Positions 60,796-64,000 of a stretch of 64,000 bases of DNA are shown piece after piece. Under the pieces are notes generated by a model. The model was not told the DNA's origin, made no database searches, and worked only from the letters and a program-made list of their open reading frames with translations. Position numbers and translations under genes: made by a program. Every line of letters begins with the position of its first letter. Position 1 is the stretch's first letter. Source of the DNA: Streptococcus mitis (lineage in GTDB: Bacteria; Bacillota; Bacilli; Lactobacillales; Streptococcaceae); assembly GCF_016658865.1 (NCBI RefSeq), contig NZ_CP067992.1, positions 639,001 to 703,000 of the forward strand, read 5' to 3'.

Positions 60796-62490
60796 TTGAG
60801 TGAAAAAACAAGAGAAGACGAAAAATTAAGCTTTAAAGAGCAAATTTTACGTGATTTAGAGAGAGTAAAAAAACAAGATAGAAGTGAGCAAGAAAACGAG
60901 ATTACAAGTTTTGAAACTCCTTTATCTCAAGAAGATTCAGTAGATCCTTCAACTCAGGAACATGAACCTTCAGCAGAAGAGTTGATGGCTAATTCTCTTT
61001 CTGTTGTGGATCAAATATTAAAGAATGCTCCTGGTGTTCCATCACGTTCTAATAATATTTCGGATGAAATTGCAGGAAATGAAGAAGTTGCAGAACCTAA
61101 AATTGAAGCGGTAGTTGAACCAGTAGAACCTGTTTTCGAGCCAGTTCAACCAAAAGTAGAACCTGTAAAACTTAACGAAGACAAAGAATTTAACGAGATT
61201 CCAACAAAGGTTGCGGTGTCGTATAAAACAAGTAGACAACAGGAAGAAGTTAGTACTCCTGCAGTGGATAATGAGCTATCTGAGTTAGCTGAATCGGCAG
61301 ATAGCCTAGGTTCAGTTCCTAGACGTAGTCGCCGTGAGCCAGTTAAACCAGTTAAGAAGAAAAAATCACATTTGAAGGCATTCTTCATTTCTCTACTGAT
61401 TTTCCTAGCCTTGATTTCGGCAGGTGGTTACTTCGGTTATCAGTATGTTCAGTCATCCTTGCTACCTGTTGATGCAAATTCTAAGGAATATGTAACCGTT
61501 CAAATCCCAGAAGGATCCAATGTCCAAGAGATTGGATCAGCACTTGAACATTCTGGTGTGATTAAACACGGTGTGATTTTTGCTTTCTATGCAAAATATA
61601 AGAATTATTCAGATCTGAAGGCTGGATATTACAATTTGCAAAAGAGCATGAGTACAGAGGATATCATCAAGGAACTTCAAAAAGGTGGTACTCCTGAACC
61701 TCAAGAACCATCACTTGCAGATTTGACCATTCCAGAGGGCTATACAATTGAGCAAATTGCTCAAACTGTAGGCCAATTACAAGGTGAATTTAAAGAGCCT
61801 TTGACTGCGGATGCTTTCTTGGCTAAGGTGCAAGATGACAACTTTATCAGTCAAGAAGTTGCTAAATATCCAAACCTACTCGAAAGCTTGCCAACGAAAG
61901 AAAGTGGAGCTCGTTACCGTTTGGAAGGTTATCTTTTCCCAGCGACCTACTCTATCAAGGAAAGCACAACTATTGAAAGCTTGATTGATGAGATGCTGGC
62001 AGCTATGGATAAGACCTTGACTCCACACTATAGTGCAATTAAGTCTAAAAACTTGACAGTTAATGAATTGCTAACCATTGCTTCTCTTGTTGAAAAAGAA
62101 GGTGCTAAGACTGAAGATCGTAAGTTGATTGCAGGTGTTTTCTACAATCGCTTGAACCTTGGTATGCCACTTCAAAGCAATATTGCAATCTTGTATGCCC
62201 AAGGCAAACTCGGTCAAAATATTAGCCTAGCAGACGATGCTGGAATTGACACATCGATTAATTCACCATACAATGTTTATACAAAACCTGGTTTGATGCC
62301 TGGTCCAGTAGATAGTCCAAGTCAGGACGCGATTGAAGCAAGTATCAACCAAACTAAGAGTGAGAACCTCTACTTTGTAGCCAATGTTACAGATGGTAAA
62401 GTCTATTACGCAGTTACTCAGGAAGAACATGATCGCAATGTAGCTGAGCACGTTAATAGTAAACTTACTCAAAATAGTAGTTCAAACTAA
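60796..62490 (+). CDS. mltG: MltG-type endolytic murein transglycosylase
   Basis: A 564-residue membrane protein. I chose the TTG at 60796 because GAGGAGG (about 60781-60787) is placed correctly before it and no ATG or GTG in frame is near. A long charged cytoplasmic N-terminus (about 1-190) is typical of pneumococcal MltG. One membrane segment (about 193-215), a LysM-like domain, and the YceG/MltG catalytic domain follow, with the catalytic Glu in LVEKEGAKTED (433 or 435). It cleaves nascent glycan strands and works with the RodA-linked elongation machinery. greA follows. Confidence 0.93.
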   Translation: MSEKTREDEKLSFKEQILRDLERVKKQDRSEQENEITSFETPLSQEDSVDPSTQEHEPSAEELMANSLSVVDQILKNAPGVPSRSNNISDEIAGNEEVAEPKIEAVVEPVEPVFEPVQPKVEPVKLNEDKEFNEIPTKVAVSYKTSRQQEEVSTPAVDNELSELAESADSLGSVPRRSRREPVKPVKKKKSHLKAFFISLLIFLALISAGGYFGYQYVQSSLLPVDANSKEYVTVQIPEGSNVQEIGSALEHSGVIKHGVIFAFYAKYKNYSDLKAGYYNLQKSMSTEDIIKELQKGGTPEPQEPSLADLTIPEGYTIEQIAQTVGQLQGEFKEPLTADAFLAKVQDDNFISQEVAKYPNLLESLPTKESGARYRLEGYLFPATYSIKESTTIESLIDEMLAAMDKTLTPHYSAIKSKNLTVNELLTIASLVEKEGAKTEDRKLIAGVFYNRLNLGMPLQSNIAILYAQGKLGQNISLADDAGIDTSINSPYNVYTKPGLMPGPVDSPSQDAIEASINQTKSENLYFVANVTDGKVYYAVTQEEHDRNVAEHVNSKLTQNSSSN

Positions 62491-62501
62491 GACTACAAAC
62501 T

Positions 62502-62526
62502 TGAGAATCTCAGATAGAGATTCAAT
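62502..62526 (+). other. Hairpin between mltG and greA
   Basis: TTGA-g-AATCTC pairs with GAGATTCAA with a single bulge and no T-run. It could be a processing or stability element rather than a terminator. Confidence 0.35.
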
Positions 62527-62550
62527 ACTATCGAAAGAAAGTTGAGAAAT

Positions 62551-63033
62551 ATGGCAGAAAAAACATATCCTATGACCCTTGAGGAAAAGGAAAAACTTGA
62601 AAAAGAATTAGAAGAATTGAAATTGGTCCGCCGACCAGAAGTGGTAGAACGCATTAAGATTGCCCGTTCATACGGTGACCTTTCAGAAAACAGTGAGTAT
62701 GAAGCAGCTAAGGATGAACAAGCCTTTGTCGAAGGACAAATCTCTAGCTTGGAAACAAAAATCCGTTATGCTGAAATCGTCAATAGCGACTCAGTTGCCC
62801 AAGACGAAGTAGCGATTGGTAAAACAGTTACTATCCAAGAAATTGGTGAGGACGAAGAAGAAGTTTATATTATCGTAGGTTCAGCTGGTGCGGATGCCTT
62901 TGCAGGTAAGGTTTCAAATGAAAGCCCGATTGGACAAGCCTTGATTGGCAAGAAAACAGGTGATACAGCAACCATTGAAACACCTGTTGGTAGCTATGAT
63001 GTAAAAATCTTGAAGGTTGAAAAAACAGCCTAA
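62551..63033 (+). CDS. greA: Transcription elongation factor GreA
   Basis: A 160-residue factor that rescues backtracked RNA polymerase by stimulating transcript cleavage. N-terminal coiled coil (about 8-75), with the acidic tip in [17 protein letters not shown], and a C-terminal FKBP-like domain (about 82-158) ending [12 protein letters not shown] chose ATG 62551 ([12 protein letters not shown]), which gives the standard length; TTG 62542 is rejected. Probably cotranscribed with mltG. Confidence 0.96.
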   Translation: MAEKTYPMTLEEKEKLEKELEELKLVRRPEVVERIKIARSYGDLSENSEYEAAKDEQAFVEGQISSLETKIRYAEIVNSDSVAQDEVAIGKTVTIQEIGEDEEEVYIIVGSAGADAFAGKVSNESPIGQALIGKKTGDTATIETPVGSYDVKILKVEKTA

Positions 63034-63041
63034 GAGCAGAA

Positions 63042-63082
63042 AAAAGGAGTGGGGAGGCAATGCGCTTCACTCACTCCTTTTT
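63042..63082 (+). terminator. Terminator of greA
   Basis: AAAAGGAGTG (63042-63051) pairs with CACTCCTTTT (63072-63081), with T residues ending the stem. Confidence 0.8.
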
Positions 63083-63108
63083 CCATTTTAAATTGAATTG
63101 GAGACGAT

Positions 63109-64000
63109 ATGAGTTCAAAGAAGAAAAAAAATAAGATGGAGCGTGGTCTGACCAATCGTCATGTGCAGGTTATGGCCATTGCAGGAACAATCGGAACAGG
63201 ACTCTTTTTGGGAGCAGGTCGCTCTATCAGCCTAACAGGTCCTTCTATTGTACTGATTTATATGATTACTGGGGCTTTCATGTTCCTCATGATGCGTGCG
63301 GTTGGGGAAATGCTCTACCAAGACCCTGAGCAACATACCTTTATCAACTTTATCACGCGCCATTTAGGCAAGGGCTGGGGTTATTTCTCGGTTTGGTCTT
63401 ACTGGCTATCCGTTGTCTTTATCGGTATGGCGGAAATCACAGCCATCTCTCACTATGTTCAGTTTTGGTTCCCTAGCTGGCCAAGTTGGATGATTGAGAT
63501 TGGATTTTTGACCATTCTAGCCTTGGTTAATCTGATTGCGGTTAAGCTCTTTGGAGAAGTTGAGTTTTGGTTTGCGATGGTCAAGATTGTGGCTATTTTA
63601 GCCATGATTGCCACAGGAGTCTTTATGGTCTTGACAGGCTTTAAGACACCTCATGGCGTAGCAAGTTTGGCCAATATTACTGATAATTTCTCTCTCTTCC
63701 CAAATGGTGGAGTGAACTTTGTCATGGCCTTCCAGATGGTGTTCTTTGCCTACCTCATGATTGAGTTTATCGGGGTCACAACTTCTGAAACCAAAAATCC
63801 ACGTCAGGTCTTGCCAAAAGCCGTTAAGGAAATTCCTTTGCGTATCGTCTTTTTCTATGGTGGAGCTCTCTTAGCCATTATGTCCATTATTCCTTGGCGT
63901 GAACTTGCATCCGCTGATTCACCTTTTGTTACTGTATTTGAATTGGCCGGTATCAAGTGGGCGGCAGCCTTGATTAATTTCGTCGTTTTGACCTCAGCAG
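63109..64000 (+). CDS. APC-family amino-acid permease, 3' end missing
   Basis: The open frame starts at ATG 63109, with GGAGAC 6 nt upstream, and runs off the window after 297 codons without a stop. The product begins with a basic stretch, then RGLTNRHVQVMAIAGTIGTG, the signature of the APC amino-acid permease family in the first membrane helix. About seven to eight membrane segments are visible, of about twelve expected. The residues FIGVTTSETKNPRQVLPKAV after helix 6 are typical of the AAT subgroup (GABA, lysine, histidine or aromatic permeases). The substrate cannot be assigned. Confidence 0.88.
   Translation, partial: MSSKKKKNKMERGLTNRHVQVMAIAGTIGTGLFLGAGRSISLTGPSIVLIYMITGAFMFLMMRAVGEMLYQDPEQHTFINFITRHLGKGWGYFSVWSYWLSVVFIGMAEITAISHYVQFWFPSWPSWMIEIGFLTILALVNLIAVKLFGEVEFWFAMVKIVAILAMIATGVFMVLTGFKTPHGVASLANITDNFSLFPNGGVNFVMAFQMVFFAYLMIEFIGVTTSETKNPRQVLPKAVKEIPLRIVFFYGGALLAIMSIIPWRELASADSPFVTVFELAGIKWAAALINFVVLTSA

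Noticed and set aside
1..64000. tRNA, rRNA and prophage or conjugative genes.
   Set aside because: No cloverleaf with a CCA-proximal T-arm motif, no rRNA signature, and no integrase, relaxase or phage structural gene was recognised; the only mobile elements seen are the ISL3 copy and the BOX repeat.

Overview
The window is chromosomal DNA of a low-GC streptococcus of the Mitis group (Streptococcus mitis, oralis or infantis rather than S. pneumoniae itself). The grounds are four YSIRK-type signal peptides, sortase-type C-termini, a pneumococcal-type BOX repeat, a BgaA-like beta-galactosidase, an IS1167-like ISL3 element, and a right half (about 39.6-63 kb) whose gene order, from memory, follows the pneumococcal rpsF to greA segment. 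No tRNA, rRNA, CRISPR array or prophage gene was found.

Layout. 1-6.2 kb: the 3' part of a sortase-anchored Mub-like adhesin with an unusual LPKTA motif, then a 1300-residue YSIRK protein that has no sorting signal. 6.3-8.6 kb: an FMN reductase and, divergently, an MFS exporter preceded by a leader peptide and a hairpin that look like a translational attenuator. 8.7-12.2 kb: a BOX element, then a tseB-like gene, aspC, a VOC-family gene and asnS, probably one operon. 12.3-18.4 kb: a 1980-residue LPNTG adhesin with long, nearly identical repeats. 18.4-19.4 kb: folD under a MET-box. 19.6-33.8 kb: two large anchored glycosidases (GH2 bgaA and a GH84 hexosaminidase), separated by an intact ISL3 element with a perfect 8-bp target duplication and followed by copies of the same intergenic cassette. 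33.9-39.4 kb: nnrD, a small protein, dinG, rodA and a DJ-1 family gene. 39.5-40.7 kb: rpsF-ssb-rpsR. 40.8-46.8 kb: a GNAT gene, a HAD-cyclophilin fusion, cvfD, a tRNA methyltransferase-like gene, a GIY-YIG gene, ppaC, a papain-like protein, a DUF1803 protein and a CsbD-like protein. 46.8-50 kb: divergent murE and murJ. 50.1-54.6 kb: aliB, then metB-patB under a second MET-box. 54.6-64 kb: an SNF2 helicase, a protein of unknown function, murC, two GNATs, mltG, greA and a truncated amino-acid permease.

How the genes work together. Cell-wall synthesis is heavily represented: murE and murC for precursors, murJ for lipid II export, rodA and mltG for elongation. The surface proteins suit glycan foraging and adhesion in the mouth or airway; BgaA would expose GlcNAc that the GH84 enzyme could remove. 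Methionine and one-carbon metabolism are tied together by two identical MET-boxes placed the same distance from the -10 elements of folD and metB.

The observations most worth a second look are the candidate attenuator before the MFS gene, several promoters predicted to give leaderless mRNAs (43192, 8816, 48252 and perhaps 35081), the divergent murE/murJ promoters with overlapping -35 boxes, the anchor-less YSIRK protein with a cationic tail, and the IS insertion into a duplicated regulatory cassette.
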